Assembly: GCA_016795385.1 (NCBI GenBank)
Contig: JAEUHI010000077.1
Coordinates: forward strand, 186,001 to 250,000
Source: Verrucomicrobiales bacterium
GTDB lineage: Bacteria > Verrucomicrobiota > Verrucomicrobiia > Verrucomicrobiales > DEV007
Direction: 5' to 3'
Length of the DNA stretch: 64,000 nucleotides
Shown: positions 1 to 9,153 of the stretch, in pieces
Layout: every line of letters starts with the position of its first letter
Numbering within the stretch: the stretch's first letter is position 1
The notes under the pieces: model-generated
The model's database searches: none
The model's input: only the letters and a program-made list of their open reading frames with translations
Told to the model about the DNA's origin: nothing
Made by a program: the position numbers and the translations under genes

Positions 1-1
1 T

Positions 2-733
2 GTTTCTGGACTTATCCTTTCCTCCGCGGGCCTCGCCCAGGAGGAGCCGCCGCGTGTCGCTCCAAAGCCCTCGGAGGCGGCGGCGGAGGTGCCGGCTCCG
101 GAGGTGAGCGTGAAGAAGGTCGGGGAAACCCGCTACCGGCTGGGAGAGATCGAATTCGACGCCAAGACGCGCGAGATCCGGTTCCCCGTGGTGGTGAACA
201 TGCGGGAGGGCGGTCCGGTCGAGTATCTGCTCGTGCATGAAAACGGGAAGGTGCACGAATCGATCCTGACGACAGCTGTCTCCCCGCTGCATCTCCAGAT
301 CGTGATGAAGTTGCTGCGATACCAGGGCGGCCACGGCGATGTCTTCAATCGTCTCCTCACCCCCGAACTGATTGAGAAAGAAGGCGGGAAAGAGGGTGAC
401 CGCGGAGAAGAGGTGACGTTCACCTTCGAAGCCGAGGGCGGGAAATCCCTGCCCGTCTACGAGATGATCATCGACGGCGAAAAGGCCGACGCGATGGCGC
501 CGGGAGGGTGGATCTACACCGGATCGGCGGTGCAGGAGGGCACTTTCATGGCCGAGGCGGAGGGATCCATCATCGCGATTTATTTGGATCATCTCGCCCT
601 TTTCAACATGACCCGCGACGGGGCCGACATCGACGAGCGCTGGGGCGCGCGCCACACCGTGATCCCCGAGATCGGCACGAAAGGAGTCCTCACGATCCGC
701 GCCGGAGAAAATCCGGTCACAAAAAAGGATTGA
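2..733 (+). CDS. YdjY-domain secreted protein, 5' end outside window
   Basis: The frame is open from base 2. The first visible residues read like the end of a signal peptide (VSGLILSSAGLAQ), so the gene starts before the window and the GTG at 89 is probably not its start. The mature part begins with a Pro/Ala-rich linker. A YdjY-like domain follows, with the segments FDAKTREIRFPVVVNM, VEYLLVHENGKVHES and SPLHLQIVMKLL. The family is exported and of unknown function, and is common in Verrucomicrobia and Planctomycetes. The stop at 731-733 lies 54 bases before the next gene on the same strand. The domain call is by recall of family sequence. Confidence 0.7.
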   Translation, partial: VSGLILSSAGLAQEEPPRVAPKPSEAAAEVPAPEVSVKKVGETRYRLGEIEFDAKTREIRFPVVVNMREGGPVEYLLVHENGKVHESILTTAVSPLHLQIVMKLLRYQGGHGDVFNRLLTPELIEKEGGKEGDRGEEVTFTFEAEGGKSLPVYEMIIDGEKADAMAPGGWIYTGSAVQEGTFMAEAEGSIIAIYLDHLALFNMTRDGADIDERWGARHTVIPEIGTKGVLTIRAGENPVTKKD

Positions 734-787
734 ACACGCAAGCGCTAACGCGACACGAAAAGCGGTGTCATTTTCTCCCTCGCATCC

Positions 788-1969
788 ATGAAAAACCTCA
801 TCCTCCTCACCAGCCTGCTGACGATCGCCTCCGCGACGGCGCAGGATCGCCTCGCCTCCAGCCCGGATGGCAATGTCTCCCTGAAGCTCGAAGTCGAGCG
901 CGCCATCGCCAAAGGCGTGGAGTATCTGAAGTCGCAGCAGGACAAGGACAAGGGTTCGTGGAGTGATCCGGTGAATCCGGCCTTCTCGGCGCTCGCGATT
1001 TCCTCGATCCTGGGTGACCCGAATCTCGATCCATCGAAGGGCCTCCCCGCCGAAGTCGAGAAGGGCTACGAATTCCTCCTTTCGAACGTCAAACCCGACG
1101 GCGGCATCTACGCCAAGGGCCTCGCCACCTACAACACGGCGCTGTCCCTGATGGCCTTGGTGCAATCCGGCAAGAAGGAGCACCTCCCGGTAATCGCGAA
1201 GGCGCGCCGGCTCCTCGTGAACCAGCAGCAGGACTACGACAAGAAGGGCACGGTGGACAACCTCTTCGACGGCGGGATCGGCTATGGCGGCACCTACGCC
1301 CATTCGGATCTCTCCAACACCCACCTCGCGATGGAGGCCCTCTATTATTCGAAAAAGGTCCTCGCCGACACCGAGTTCGACGAGACGAAGGAATTCGACC
1401 TCGACTGGAATGCCGCGATCGAATTCGTCAGCGCGACGCAGAACAGCGAGGCGAGCGTGAAACGTCTCGGCGACTGGGCCGGTCTGCGCGAGGAGGACAA
1501 GGGCGGGTTCGTCTATTTCCCCGGCGACACGAAATCGGAGGAGATCGAGCTGAAGACCGACGGCGGCACGAAGACCGCCCTGCGCAGCTATGGCAGCATG
1601 AGCTACGCGGGCCTGCTCTCTTTCATCTACGCCGACATGGACCGCGATGATCCGCGCATCGCCTCGGTGATGGACTGGCTCAGCAAGAACTTCACCCTCG
1701 AGGAAAATCCGGGGATGGAGGCGCAGGGGCTCTACTACTATTACCACACCATGTCGAAGGCCCTCGCCATCACCGGCACCAAGGCGCTCGTCACGCCCGA
1801 AGGCAAAAAGATCGATTGGAAAAAGGATCTCGCCCTGAAGTTGATGAGCGACCAGCAGAAGGATGGCTCGTGGATCAACGAAGGATCCAACCGCTGGATG
1901 GAGGACAATTCCATTCTCGTGACCGCCTATTCGTTGCTCGCGCTGGAGCACCTCTACCGGCAGCTGTGA
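788..1969 (+). CDS. Secreted prenyltransferase/squalene-oxidase repeat protein
   Basis: This 393-residue protein has a clear signal peptide (MKNLILLTSLLTIASATAQ). The rest looks like an alpha/alpha-barrel of terpenoid-cyclase type. Repeats carry the signature of a helix followed by Gly-Ser-Trp or similar, such as EYLKSQQDKDKGSW near residue 47 and LMSDQQKDGSWINEG near 365. Related proteins in Verrucomicrobia and Planctomycetes are exported and have no assigned substrate. No DxDD or DxDTA-like catalytic acid motif of true squalene cyclases is evident, so this is probably not a hopanoid cyclase. It converges with the NHL-repeat gene, with a 9-base gap. Confidence 0.75.
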   Translation: MKNLILLTSLLTIASATAQDRLASSPDGNVSLKLEVERAIAKGVEYLKSQQDKDKGSWSDPVNPAFSALAISSILGDPNLDPSKGLPAEVEKGYEFLLSNVKPDGGIYAKGLATYNTALSLMALVQSGKKEHLPVIAKARRLLVNQQQDYDKKGTVDNLFDGGIGYGGTYAHSDLSNTHLAMEALYYSKKVLADTEFDETKEFDLDWNAAIEFVSATQNSEASVKRLGDWAGLREEDKGGFVYFPGDTKSEEIELKTDGGTKTALRSYGSMSYAGLLSFIYADMDRDDPRIASVMDWLSKNFTLEENPGMEAQGLYYYYHTMSKALAITGTKALVTPEGKKIDWKKDLALKLMSDQQKDGSWINEGSNRWMEDNSILVTAYSLLALEHLYRQL

Positions 1970-1978
1970 GGGAACGCC

Positions 1979-3493
1979 TCACGGCACCGCGACCTTCACC
2001 GTCGCTTTCGCGGAGGCTTTCTCTCCGGGATTGTTGGATGGCGTGACGGTGACAGGGAGCTTCAACTTCCCGGCCGAGCCTGCCCGCACCGTGGCGGTGA
2101 GGATCGCCTTCCTGCCCGCCGGGATGCGGGAAAGGGCGGTGCCTTTCTTTACGGCCGCGGTGACATTTTTGCCCGAGAAGGAGAATTTCACCTTGAAGCC
2201 GCCACCCTTTTTCACCTTGGAGGAAAAGAGATAGTCTCCGGCGATCGTCGTGGTGTTCTGGGCGAGGAAGCGGATCTTTTTGGTCGCACCGGGAGAGACC
2301 GAGGACTTCGCTGGTTTGGCCGAGAGTTTCGCGGTATTGAAGATCGTGCGGAAGCGGAGGACGCGGCTGTTCGAGCTGTCGGTCACCCAGGCATTCCATT
2401 CGGCGTCAAAGGCCACGCCCGTCGGTGCAGCGAGGGAGCGTGCCGTGGGTGGATTAAGGGCAGCCGATGTCGCGAAGTCGGGTTGTCCCAGCACGACCGA
2501 CGCCGTCCCGCCGGAAAGAATGGAACTCGCGTCGGGAAAGACGAGGACGCGGCTGTGGGTGATGGCCGGCACAAACAGATTTCCCTTGTTATCCAGCGCC
2601 ACGGGATAATGGAACCCGATCAGATTCGCGCTCAAGCCCGGGGTGCTGGTGGTGAAGTTGACCTGCCCGATCACCGCGGTGGCGTTCGGTCCGGTGGTGT
2701 TGGCCGCGTAGGAGGTGACCGATGCAAAACGAAGAACGCGCCGATTGTCGGAATCGGAAACCCACAGATCTCCCTCGCTGTCAGCAAAAACGCCCGAGGG
2801 ATTGTTGAATTTGCTCTGGCTGAGACCGCTTGACTGCGCGTTGAAGGTCGTTTGTCCAAGAACGATGTCGGCGGCCGATCCGCTGCCGAGACCTGCGGCG
2901 TTTCTGAAGCCGAGCACCCGGTGGTTCCCGCTGTCGGCGACCCAGAGGGTTCCGGATGGGTCCATGCTCACTGAGCGTGGCGAATTCATCGCGGTCGCGG
3001 AGAAGGCCGAGGCGTTCGTGAAGAAATTGATCTGTCCGAGGACGCGGTCGGCGCCCGCTCCCGACGCCAGATTGGAGGCATTGTCAAAACGGAGCACCCG
3101 ATGGTTGGTCCGATCGGCGACCCAGAGCCGACCAAAGCGATCCACGCAGATGCCGTAGACCGAACCTCCGAACCGATTGGCACCTGTCCCGCTCTCCGAG
3201 CTGTTGAAATCGTCTTGACCCAGGATGGCCTCCGCCGCGCTCCCTGACGCAAGCGAGGTCGCCGAGCCGTAGCGGACGACCGATTCTCCCGTGGAGACAA
3301 ACACCTTTCCCGTGGTGGGATCGATGGCGATGGCGATGGGAAACGTCAAGCCCGTCGCGGAGGACGAGGCCGCCTTTGTTGTGAAACCCGGCTGCCCCAG
3401 CACGACTTCGGCGGGCTGATAGGTCTCCAGGTTTCGCGCGGATAGCGGCGCGATCCAAAACAGGACGAGGGAGAGGAGGAAGACCGGGCGCAT
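1979..3493 (-). CDS. Secreted NHL-repeat beta-propeller protein
   Basis: The 504-residue protein starts with a signal peptide (MRPVFLLSLVLFWIAPLSA). It holds about six NHL-type repeats, each opening with a variant of VLGQ-x-x-F (VLGQPGF, ILGQDDF, VLGQINF, VLGQTTF, VIGQVNF, VLGQPDF) and containing LWVADS/HRVLRF strands. The last 110 residues form a separate Lys/Thr-rich, Ig-like or CARDB-like beta domain that would suit extracellular binding. It is probably a binding scaffold rather than an enzyme; the ligand is unknown. It is transcribed divergently from the esterase gene at 3618, with a 124-base shared upstream region. Confidence 0.8.
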   Translation of the reverse strand: MRPVFLLSLVLFWIAPLSARNLETYQPAEVVLGQPGFTTKAASSSATGLTFPIAIAIDPTTGKVFVSTGESVVRYGSATSLASGSAAEAILGQDDFNSSESGTGANRFGGSVYGICVDRFGRLWVADRTNHRVLRFDNASNLASGAGADRVLGQINFFTNASAFSATAMNSPRSVSMDPSGTLWVADSGNHRVLGFRNAAGLGSGSAADIVLGQTTFNAQSSGLSQSKFNNPSGVFADSEGDLWVSDSDNRRVLRFASVTSYAANTTGPNATAVIGQVNFTTSTPGLSANLIGFHYPVALDNKGNLFVPAITHSRVLVFPDASSILSGGTASVVLGQPDFATSAALNPPTARSLAAPTGVAFDAEWNAWVTDSSNSRVLRFRTIFNTAKLSAKPAKSSVSPGATKKIRFLAQNTTTIAGDYLFSSKVKKGGGFKVKFSFSGKNVTAAVKKGTALSRIPAGRKAILTATVRAGSAGKLKLPVTVTPSNNPGEKASAKATVKVAVP

Positions 3494-3617
3494 GGCGGCA
3501 GTTTAGATCGATGCGGCACTTTCGGCAATACCGCCCTTCCGGCTGAAGCCGAAACCGGCTTTGCCCGCCGCAAATCCGGGATTGCCTCGACCCCGGCGAT
3601 CGTGCCTATGCTGGGGC

Positions 3618-4517
3618 ATGAACCGCTTGCTGTTTTCCACCCTTCTCCTCGGCTTCGCCCTCGCTTCCGCGCGTGCTGAAACCATCCCCCTCTGGCCCGA
3701 CCTCGCGCCGGGCGAGACCACGAAAAAGCCCGGCACGGAATTGCCGATGCGGCCTGAGGACCAGCCTCCCATCAGCCGGGTCGAGAACATCACCGCGCCG
3801 ACGCTCGCGCTGTTTCCGGCTCCCAAGGAAAAGGCGAACGGAGTCGGTGTGCTCATCCTGCCGGGTGGCGGTTTTGGAAAAGTGGTGCCGAACATGGAGG
3901 GCTCGGAGGCGGCTGCATGGCTCAACGGGCTCGGCATTTCCGCCTATGTCCTCAGCTACCGCACCACCACCGGCGTCGATCCCGCGGGTGAAGCCGCGGC
4001 GAAGGCCGAACCTTGGAAACGGCCCCTGCAGGACTCACAGCGCGGCATCCGCCATCTGCGCCATCATGCGAAGGAGTACGGGCTCGATCCGGCGAAGATC
4101 GGCCTGCTCGGCTTCTCCGCCGGAGGGCAGGTCGCGGCGATCCACCTGACGAGCGAGACGGCGGCTTACGAGGCGGTCGATGCCGTCGATGCGGCGGAGT
4201 TTCGTCCCGACTTCTCCATGCTCATCTATCCTTGGCGGGTCGCTGATGATCAGACGGGTCAACTCATGCCCCAGATCCAACCCTCCGCGAAAATGCCGCC
4301 GGGATTCCTAGTCCACACCGACGACGACAAATCGTCCTCCCTCGGTGCCGCGCTGATTTATCTAGGGATGAAACAGCATGGCGTCTCCGGCGAGCTGCAC
4401 GTCTATCAGAATGGCGGACACGGCTACGGCACGCGGCCCCGTCCCGGATCCGTCATCGGCACCTGGAAAGATCGCGGCAGCGACTGGTTGCGTGTGAGGG
4501 GGCTCGCGGCGGAATAG
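3618..4517 (+). CDS. Secreted alpha/beta hydrolase, acetylxylan-esterase-like
   Basis: The ATG at 3618 was chosen because it gives a signal peptide (MNRLLFSTLLLGFALASARA); an upstream in-frame start at 3561 would bury it. The 299-residue protein has the oxyanion strand LILPGGGFGKV, the nucleophile elbow GFSAGG, an acidic residue in HTDDDKSS and the catalytic His in NGGHGYG. The layout matches BD-FAE/acetyl-xylan esterases that remove acyl groups from plant polysaccharides outside the cytoplasm. This would fit the pectate lyase encoded at 15.4 kb. The substrate is inferred only from family resemblance. Confidence 0.8.
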   Translation: MNRLLFSTLLLGFALASARAETIPLWPDLAPGETTKKPGTELPMRPEDQPPISRVENITAPTLALFPAPKEKANGVGVLILPGGGFGKVVPNMEGSEAAAWLNGLGISAYVLSYRTTTGVDPAGEAAAKAEPWKRPLQDSQRGIRHLRHHAKEYGLDPAKIGLLGFSAGGQVAAIHLTSETAAYEAVDAVDAAEFRPDFSMLIYPWRVADDQTGQLMPQIQPSAKMPPGFLVHTDDDKSSSLGAALIYLGMKQHGVSGELHVYQNGGHGYGTRPRPGSVIGTWKDRGSDWLRVRGLAAE

Positions 4518-4589
4518 ACCCGTCTGATCCGACTTTTCCGCCCCCTCGTTTTCCTTGCGGATTTTCCCCGAAGGCCGTCCTTAGGGGGC

Positions 4590-5453
4590 ATGAAAACCCT
4601 CACCATCGGTCTCACCCAGTTCGCTGCGGTGGAGGACCCGGCCACGAATCTCGACAGCTCCGAACGCCTCGTCCGCGCCGCCGCGGCGAAGGGTGCTCAG
4701 GTGATCTGCCTGCAGGAGATGTGCTCGACGCTCTACTTCTGCCGCAGCGAGGATCCCGCGCTTTTCCGCTACGCCGAGGCCATCCCGGGCGACACGACGG
4801 CCCGCTTCGGCGCGATCGCGAAAGAGCTCGGCGTCGTCATCGTCCTGCCACTCTTCGAAAAACGCGCCACGGGTCTCTATCACAATACCGCCGCCGTCCT
4901 CGACGCCGACGGCACATGCCTCGGGAAGTATCGCAAGATGCACATCCCCGAGGATCCCGGTTTTCACGAGAAGTTCTACTTCACTCCCGGCGATCTCGGC
5001 TACCGCGTCTGGGAGACGGCCTTTGGCAAAATCGGCGTGCTCATTTGCTGGGACCAATGGTATCCCGAGGCCGCGCGTCTCACCGCGATGCAGGGGGCGA
5101 ACGTGCTTTTCTATCCGACCGCGATCGGCTGGCTCGCCGAGGAAAAGGACACCCTCGGCAAAGCCCAGCACAATGCGTGGGAAACAGTGCAGAAAGGCCA
5201 TGGCGTTGCCAACGGGTGTTTCGTCGCCGCCTCGAACCGCGTGGGTCGGGAAGGCGATACGATCTTCTGGGGACAGTCCTTCGTCAGCAATCCCTACGGC
5301 GAAGTCATCACCCGCACTCCCGTCACCGAAGAGACCGCCGAAGCCGTCGTCTGTGACCTCGAGCAGCTCGAGGAATTCCGGAACATCTGGCCGTTTTTCC
5401 GGGATCGGAGGATTGATAGTTACGATCCGATTCTGAAGCGCTGGATTGATTGA
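4590..5453 (+). CDS. aguB: N-carbamoylputrescine amidase
   Basis: A 287-residue cytoplasmic nitrilase-superfamily enzyme. The catalytic triad is visible: Glu43 in CLQEM, the Lys in KYRKMHIPE near residue 116, and nucleophile Cys153 in ICWDQWYPE. The length and the motifs FHEKFYF and NGCFVAASNRVG are typical of AguB, which hydrolyses N-carbamoylputrescine to putrescine, CO2 and ammonia. The agmatine deiminase gene follows after 20 bases, and the pair gives the arginine-decarboxylase route to polyamines. No arginine decarboxylase is in the window. Confidence 0.92.
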   Translation: MKTLTIGLTQFAAVEDPATNLDSSERLVRAAAAKGAQVICLQEMCSTLYFCRSEDPALFRYAEAIPGDTTARFGAIAKELGVVIVLPLFEKRATGLYHNTAAVLDADGTCLGKYRKMHIPEDPGFHEKFYFTPGDLGYRVWETAFGKIGVLICWDQWYPEAARLTAMQGANVLFYPTAIGWLAEEKDTLGKAQHNAWETVQKGHGVANGCFVAASNRVGREGDTIFWGQSFVSNPYGEVITRTPVTEETAEAVVCDLEQLEEFRNIWPFFRDRRIDSYDPILKRWID

Positions 5454-5473
5454 GAAGCCTCATATTTCTCCGC

Positions 5474-6523
5474 ATGTCATCCTCTTTGAAAAATCTGGGC
5501 TACCGAATGCCCGCCGAATGGGCCCCGCAATCCGCGATCTGGCTTTCCTGGCCATCGGGTCATCCCGATTGCTGGCCCGAGACCCTCGCGAAGGTCGAAT
5601 CCGTCTTCGCCGAAATCGCCGCCGCGATCAGCCGTTACGAACCCGTGCGCATCAATGCTCCCGCTTCCCGCCACGAGGACATCCGCCGCCAGATCCTCGG
5701 GGCCCACGCCGTCGCCGATCAAATCGAGCTCTACGATCATCCCAACAACGATGTCTGGTGCCGCGACCACGGGCCGCTTTTCGTGAAACACCGCGACACC
5801 GGTGCCCTCGCCATCACCGACTGGGGCTTCAACGGCTGGGGCGACAAGTTCGGTCCCTACGAGCTCGACAACGAGATCCCGCGTCACATCGCGAATACCC
5901 TCGGGCTCCCGCGCTTCGAAGCCGGGATGATCCTCGAGGGCGGCTCGATCGAGCAGAACAGCCTCGGGCAGATGCTCACGACCGAAGCCGTTCTCCTCAA
6001 TCCGAACCGCAATCCCGATCTCTCCCGCTCCGAGATCGAGGAACGCATCAAGGCTTTCCTCGGCATGGACGAGATCTTCTGGCTCGCCTCCGGGATCGAG
6101 GGCGACGATACCGACGGACACATCGATGACATCGCCCGCTTCGTGAACGACGGGACCATCGTCATCTCGCGCGAGCCCGACGGCGACAATCCGAACCATC
6201 GCGTCCTCGCCGAAAACCGCGAGCGCCTCGGCGACTTCCGCCTGCCCGACGGGTCGAAGCCCGAGATCGTCGACATCGACCTGCCCGAAGCCTGTCTCGC
6301 ACCCGACTGGCGGCTCCCCGTGCTCCCGGCGAGCTACGTGAACTTCCTCATCCTCAACGGCGCCGTCCTCGTCCCCGTCTTCGGACAGGAAAAGCGTGAC
6401 CGTGCCGCGGTGGGTTTGTTAGGCGAACTTTTCGCCGGACGCGAGATCGTGCCGATCAACGCGATCGACATCGTCCGCGAAGGCGGCGCGATCCACTGCA
6501 TCTCCCAACAACAGCCGGCATGA
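5474..6523 (+). CDS. aguA: Agmatine deiminase
   Basis: This 349-residue enzyme converts agmatine to N-carbamoylputrescine, feeding the amidase encoded just upstream. Guanidino-modifying-enzyme hallmarks are present: PAEWAPQSAIWLSWP at the N-terminus, NDVWCRDHGPLF, LEGGSIEQN, DTDGHIDD and the C-terminal GGAIHCISQQQP with catalytic Cys342. The ATG at 5474 was preferred over a TTG at 5450 because the family normally starts just before the GYRMPAEW segment. The next gene begins 8 bases downstream, so a three-gene transcript is likely. Confidence 0.93.
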   Translation: MSSSLKNLGYRMPAEWAPQSAIWLSWPSGHPDCWPETLAKVESVFAEIAAAISRYEPVRINAPASRHEDIRRQILGAHAVADQIELYDHPNNDVWCRDHGPLFVKHRDTGALAITDWGFNGWGDKFGPYELDNEIPRHIANTLGLPRFEAGMILEGGSIEQNSLGQMLTTEAVLLNPNRNPDLSRSEIEERIKAFLGMDEIFWLASGIEGDDTDGHIDDIARFVNDGTIVISREPDGDNPNHRVLAENRERLGDFRLPDGSKPEIVDIDLPEACLAPDWRLPVLPASYVNFLILNGAVLVPVFGQEKRDRAAVGLLGELFAGREIVPINAIDIVREGGAIHCISQQQPA

Positions 6524-6530
6524 CCGAAGG

Positions 6531-7037
6531 ATGAGGCGGATCGATTTCATGCTCCTTGCCATCTTGGTGGTTTTGTCAGGCTCCTCCGGAATCTCCGCCG
6601 AGCCGTCTTCGGACCGGCCTCTCCTCGTGCGCGGCGTCCGCACCACCGCCTACACCCACACCGAGGCCGACCACCTCATCTATGGCAACCGTTCCGCTCT
6701 CGGTACCGAGCTCCGTTACACGCCCGAGTATCATTCCGTCGCCGCCGACTGGTCACGCTTCCCCCTCGGGACGAAGTTCCGCATCCGTGGCTACGACCGG
6801 ATCTTTGTCGTCGATGACTACGGCAGCGCCCTCGTCGGGACCCACACGATCGACGTGTATTTTCCCGACCAGGATCGCATGAAGAATTGGGGCCTGCGTT
6901 TCGTCGATATCGAGATCCTCTCCTTCGGCAGCTTCCACGAGAGCCGCAAGATCCTTGCGGCCCGAGCCAAAAACCGGTATTGCCTCGCCATGCTCGCGAG
7001 CATGACCACCGACGACTGGTATCAGACACACCGCTGA
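6531..7037 (+). CDS. Exported 3D-domain protein
   Basis: A 168-residue protein with an N-terminal signal or anchor segment (MLLAILVVLSGSSGISA). It carries a 3D domain, the double-psi barrel found at the C-terminus of MltA-type lytic transglycosylases and in Bacillus YocH/Rpf2-like proteins. Characteristic stretches are TTAYTHTEADH, FPLGTKFRIRGYDRIFVVDD and GTHTIDVYFPD with the conserved Asp residues. It probably acts on or binds peptidoglycan in the periplasm. It may share a transcript with the agmatine genes. One TTTGTCAGG word lies in its signal peptide region. Confidence 0.75.
   Translation: MRRIDFMLLAILVVLSGSSGISAEPSSDRPLLVRGVRTTAYTHTEADHLIYGNRSALGTELRYTPEYHSVAADWSRFPLGTKFRIRGYDRIFVVDDYGSALVGTHTIDVYFPDQDRMKNWGLRFVDIEILSFGSFHESRKILAARAKNRYCLAMLASMTTDDWYQTHR
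6572..6580 (+). repeat. TTTGTCAGG word, copy 1
   Basis: Inside the 3D-domain gene; read as Leu-Ser-Gly in its signal segment. Confidence 0.9.
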
Positions 7038-7045
7038 GCCGGCCG

Positions 7046-7444
7046 TCATTCGAGGATGCGCGACTCCATCTCCGGATCCGGGAGCACGCAGAAATCGCCC
7101 TTCTTCGAAAGCCAGTAGCGGTTCCGCGCGACGCACTTGTAGGCGGCGTCGCGCAGGAAACGCGGGATGATCCAGGCCGGGAGAAAGACCCTCCACCAGC
7201 CGCCCAAGGCCCGCGTCAGTTCGACGACCGCATCGCTGCGGAGAAAGACGCGTCCATCCGACTCGCGCAGCAGCACCATCGTGCCGCCGGCCGGATCGGC
7301 ATGGACCTCAAAGCCTTTTTCGTGGGAAAGCCTGCCTTGCAGAGGCGCGAAGCGGATTCGCTTGCGGCGGTCGAGCCGCATCACCCGTCGCACCCCGGCG
7401 GAACAAAACGCGCAATCACCGTCGAAGAAGAGAATCCAGCCCAT
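7046..7444 (-). CDS. DCC-family thiol-disulfide oxidoreductase-like protein (DUF393)
   Basis: A 132-residue cytoplasmic protein beginning ILFFDGDCAFCS, the signature that names the DCC family, with a thioredoxin-like CxxC at the end of the first strand. The distal motif YKCVARNRYWLS is also typical. Members are predicted to be thiol-disulfide oxidoreductases, but no specific substrate is established. The gene stands alone on the minus strand and converges with the 3D-domain gene, with an 8-base gap. Confidence 0.85.
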   Translation of the reverse strand: MGWILFFDGDCAFCSAGVRRVMRLDRRKRIRFAPLQGRLSHEKGFEVHADPAGGTMVLLRESDGRVFLRSDAVVELTRALGGWWRVFLPAWIIPRFLRDAAYKCVARNRYWLSKKGDFCVLPDPEMESRILE

Positions 7445-7542
7445 GCGGGGAATCTAGCACAAGCGCAGGATCACGTTGGCCCCGTAGTAAAATTATGAAA
7501 ATTATGGTTGACTCTCTTTATTATAATTTCCATAAGTTGCGT

Positions 7543-8691
7543 ATGACCACCACCCGCCGTCTCCTACTCGCCGTTTCCACCCTCTTCCTCCCTTACCTCA
7601 CCCTCGCCGCGCCGCCCTCGGAGCTCACCGGCCGCTTCGTCTCGCTCAAGGGCGACCGGCTCGAATTCCCCACCGCCTCGAGCGGCACGAACGGAGCCGA
7701 TGCCGTCACCTATACCTACTCGGTCACCGATGCGACGAATGCCTCCCTCGTCGTCAATTACCCCTCGACCGGCCGCCAGCGCAGCGTCACCCTCGTCTTT
7801 GATGCGGGCGGTGCTCCGCTCGAATACCGCGAGTTCGATCTCGTGTCGATCAACCCGCCGATGCCGCCCATCTTCCGCTCGGGCACCTTCGAGATCGGTC
7901 TCCTCGAAGTCACGCCGCCGCCTCCGCTCGAGTCCTCGGCCCCGGATGAGCTCACCGGTCTTTATCTCCAGACCGGGAAAAAGCGGCTCGAATTCCTCAC
8001 CGGCGACCGCGGCCGTCACTACCTCCCGGGCAAGAGCGGTTACTTCACCTACGTCTACACGATCACCGACGAGGACTCCGCCCGCGTCGCCCTCACCTTC
8101 GAAACCGACGGCCTCACCGCCCTGCTCGATCTCGACTTCGACGCCCAGGGACGCCCCGTTTCCTTCACCGCGACCGAGGAGAAAAACGGCGCGCCCCTCA
8201 CCACCACCGGCAAACTCGCCATGGGCACGAACCGCCACCTCGCCGATCTCCAGATCGGCACCGATGCGGCCAAACTCGCCGGCAACGATCACTTCGGCGC
8301 CATCGGCCTCTACCAGACCGTGGGGCAGCGCGGCGATGACAAGGATCCCCTCGTCTACACCATCGTCCTACAGAACGACGGCGATACCGACACCTTCCGC
8401 CTCCGCGGCTCGCGCGACCGCAGCCACTTCCGCGTCGAGTATTACACCTATCCCGCCCGCGAAAACGTCACCGCCGCGATGGTCGCCGGGACCCTCGAGC
8501 CGGGCGAACTCGGACACGACGCCACCGCCACCTACACGATGGAGCTGACGCCGCTCCGTGCGAATGGCGCCTTCCTCGGCGAAGTCTCGGCCCGTTCCCT
8601 CTCCGTGCCCGAGGCCCGCGACGCCGTTCACAGCCTCAGCTTCGTCAAAGCCCGCTCCAAGCACGGATCCGGCAAGAAAAAGCGCCGCTGA
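7543..8691 (+). CDS. Secreted protein with internal duplication, function unknown
   Basis: The ATG at 7543 gives a signal peptide (LLLAVSTLFLPYLTLAAP) in a 382-residue protein. The frame extends upstream to 7495, but those 48 bases are AT-rich and look like promoter rather than code. Two related blocks follow, each opening with LTGRF or LTGLY and containing RLEF and a TYTYSVTD or TYVYTITD strand, which suggests a duplicated beta domain of about 100 residues. The C-terminal 150 residues form another beta-rich region (FGAIGLYQTVGQ, DTDTFRLRGSRD) ending in a basic tail KKKRR. I do not recognise a family with known function. Confidence 0.65.
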   Translation: MTTTRRLLLAVSTLFLPYLTLAAPPSELTGRFVSLKGDRLEFPTASSGTNGADAVTYTYSVTDATNASLVVNYPSTGRQRSVTLVFDAGGAPLEYREFDLVSINPPMPPIFRSGTFEIGLLEVTPPPPLESSAPDELTGLYLQTGKKRLEFLTGDRGRHYLPGKSGYFTYVYTITDEDSARVALTFETDGLTALLDLDFDAQGRPVSFTATEEKNGAPLTTTGKLAMGTNRHLADLQIGTDAAKLAGNDHFGAIGLYQTVGQRGDDKDPLVYTIVLQNDGDTDTFRLRGSRDRSHFRVEYYTYPARENVTAAMVAGTLEPGELGHDATATYTMELTPLRANGAFLGEVSARSLSVPEARDAVHSLSFVKARSKHGSGKKKRR

Positions 8692-8708
8692 GGCCCGCGC
8701 GGCGCGGG

Positions 8709-8751
8709 ATCCGACCCTGTCTGGTCCCGCATCCGACCCTCTTGGGTCGCG
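8709..8751. repeat. Imperfect 22-base direct repeat with hairpin potential
   Basis: Two copies of a unit starting ATCCGACCCT begin at 8709 and 8731. The second copy can fold as CGACCC-TCTT-GGGTCG (8734-8749); the first gives a weaker GACC/GGTC pairing. The region lies between the secreted protein gene and the DUF3817 gene. A near copy of the second hairpin word occurs at 61611-61628 inside another gene. It may be a dispersed repeat, but two loci are too few to be sure. Confidence 0.35.
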
Positions 8752-8825
8752 CAAAGAAGGCTTTTCAAGGACCGGACCCGGGGCGAGGGTGGCGCCGTAG
8801 TCTCACGAACGTCATCCCCGCTCCC

Positions 8826-9140
8826 ATGCCCCTCCGCCCCGGATCCGACTCCATCGACCGCCTCCGCCTCGTCTCGATCCTCGACGGCATCTCCTATCTG
8901 ATCCTCCTCGGCATCGCGATGCCGTTGAAGTACCTCGCCGATATGCCCCTCGCCGTCCGCATTGTCGGATCACTCCACGGCTTTCTCTTCCTCGCCCTCT
9001 GTGCCTGCCTCCTCGAGGTGCTCGTGCGCAAGCGCCTCTCCTTCGGCTGGTGCGTCATCGTTTTTGTCTGCGCGCTGTTTCCCTTCGCGCCCTTCGTGCT
9101 CGACCGGAAATTGAAGGCGAAAAGCAACGAGGCTTCCTGA
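8826..9140 (+). CDS. DUF3817 integral membrane protein
   Basis: A 104-residue protein from the ATG at 8826, with three hydrophobic segments: residues around 16-33, 44-64 and 70-90. The pattern LRLVSILDGISYLILLG, MPLKYLADMP and VGSLHGFLFLAL is that of the DUF3817 (YdzA-like) family, whose function is unknown. A longer open frame back to 8742 adds only a low-complexity extension and is rejected. The stop is 13 bases before the phosphoesterase gene, so the two may be co-transcribed. Confidence 0.8.
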   Translation: MPLRPGSDSIDRLRLVSILDGISYLILLGIAMPLKYLADMPLAVRIVGSLHGFLFLALCACLLEVLVRKRLSFGWCVIVFVCALFPFAPFVLDRKLKAKSNEAS

Positions 9141-9153
9141 TCCGTCACGCGCC

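Noticed and set aside
752-769. GACAC/GTGTC hairpin followed by ATTTTC after the YdjY gene
   Set aside because: Five weak pairs, a long loop and a short T-run make a poor terminator.
7508-7527. TTGACT and TATAAT upstream of the secreted protein gene at 7543
   Set aside because: Only eight bases separate them, too few for a sigma-70 promoter. The TATAAT alone may still be a -10 element.
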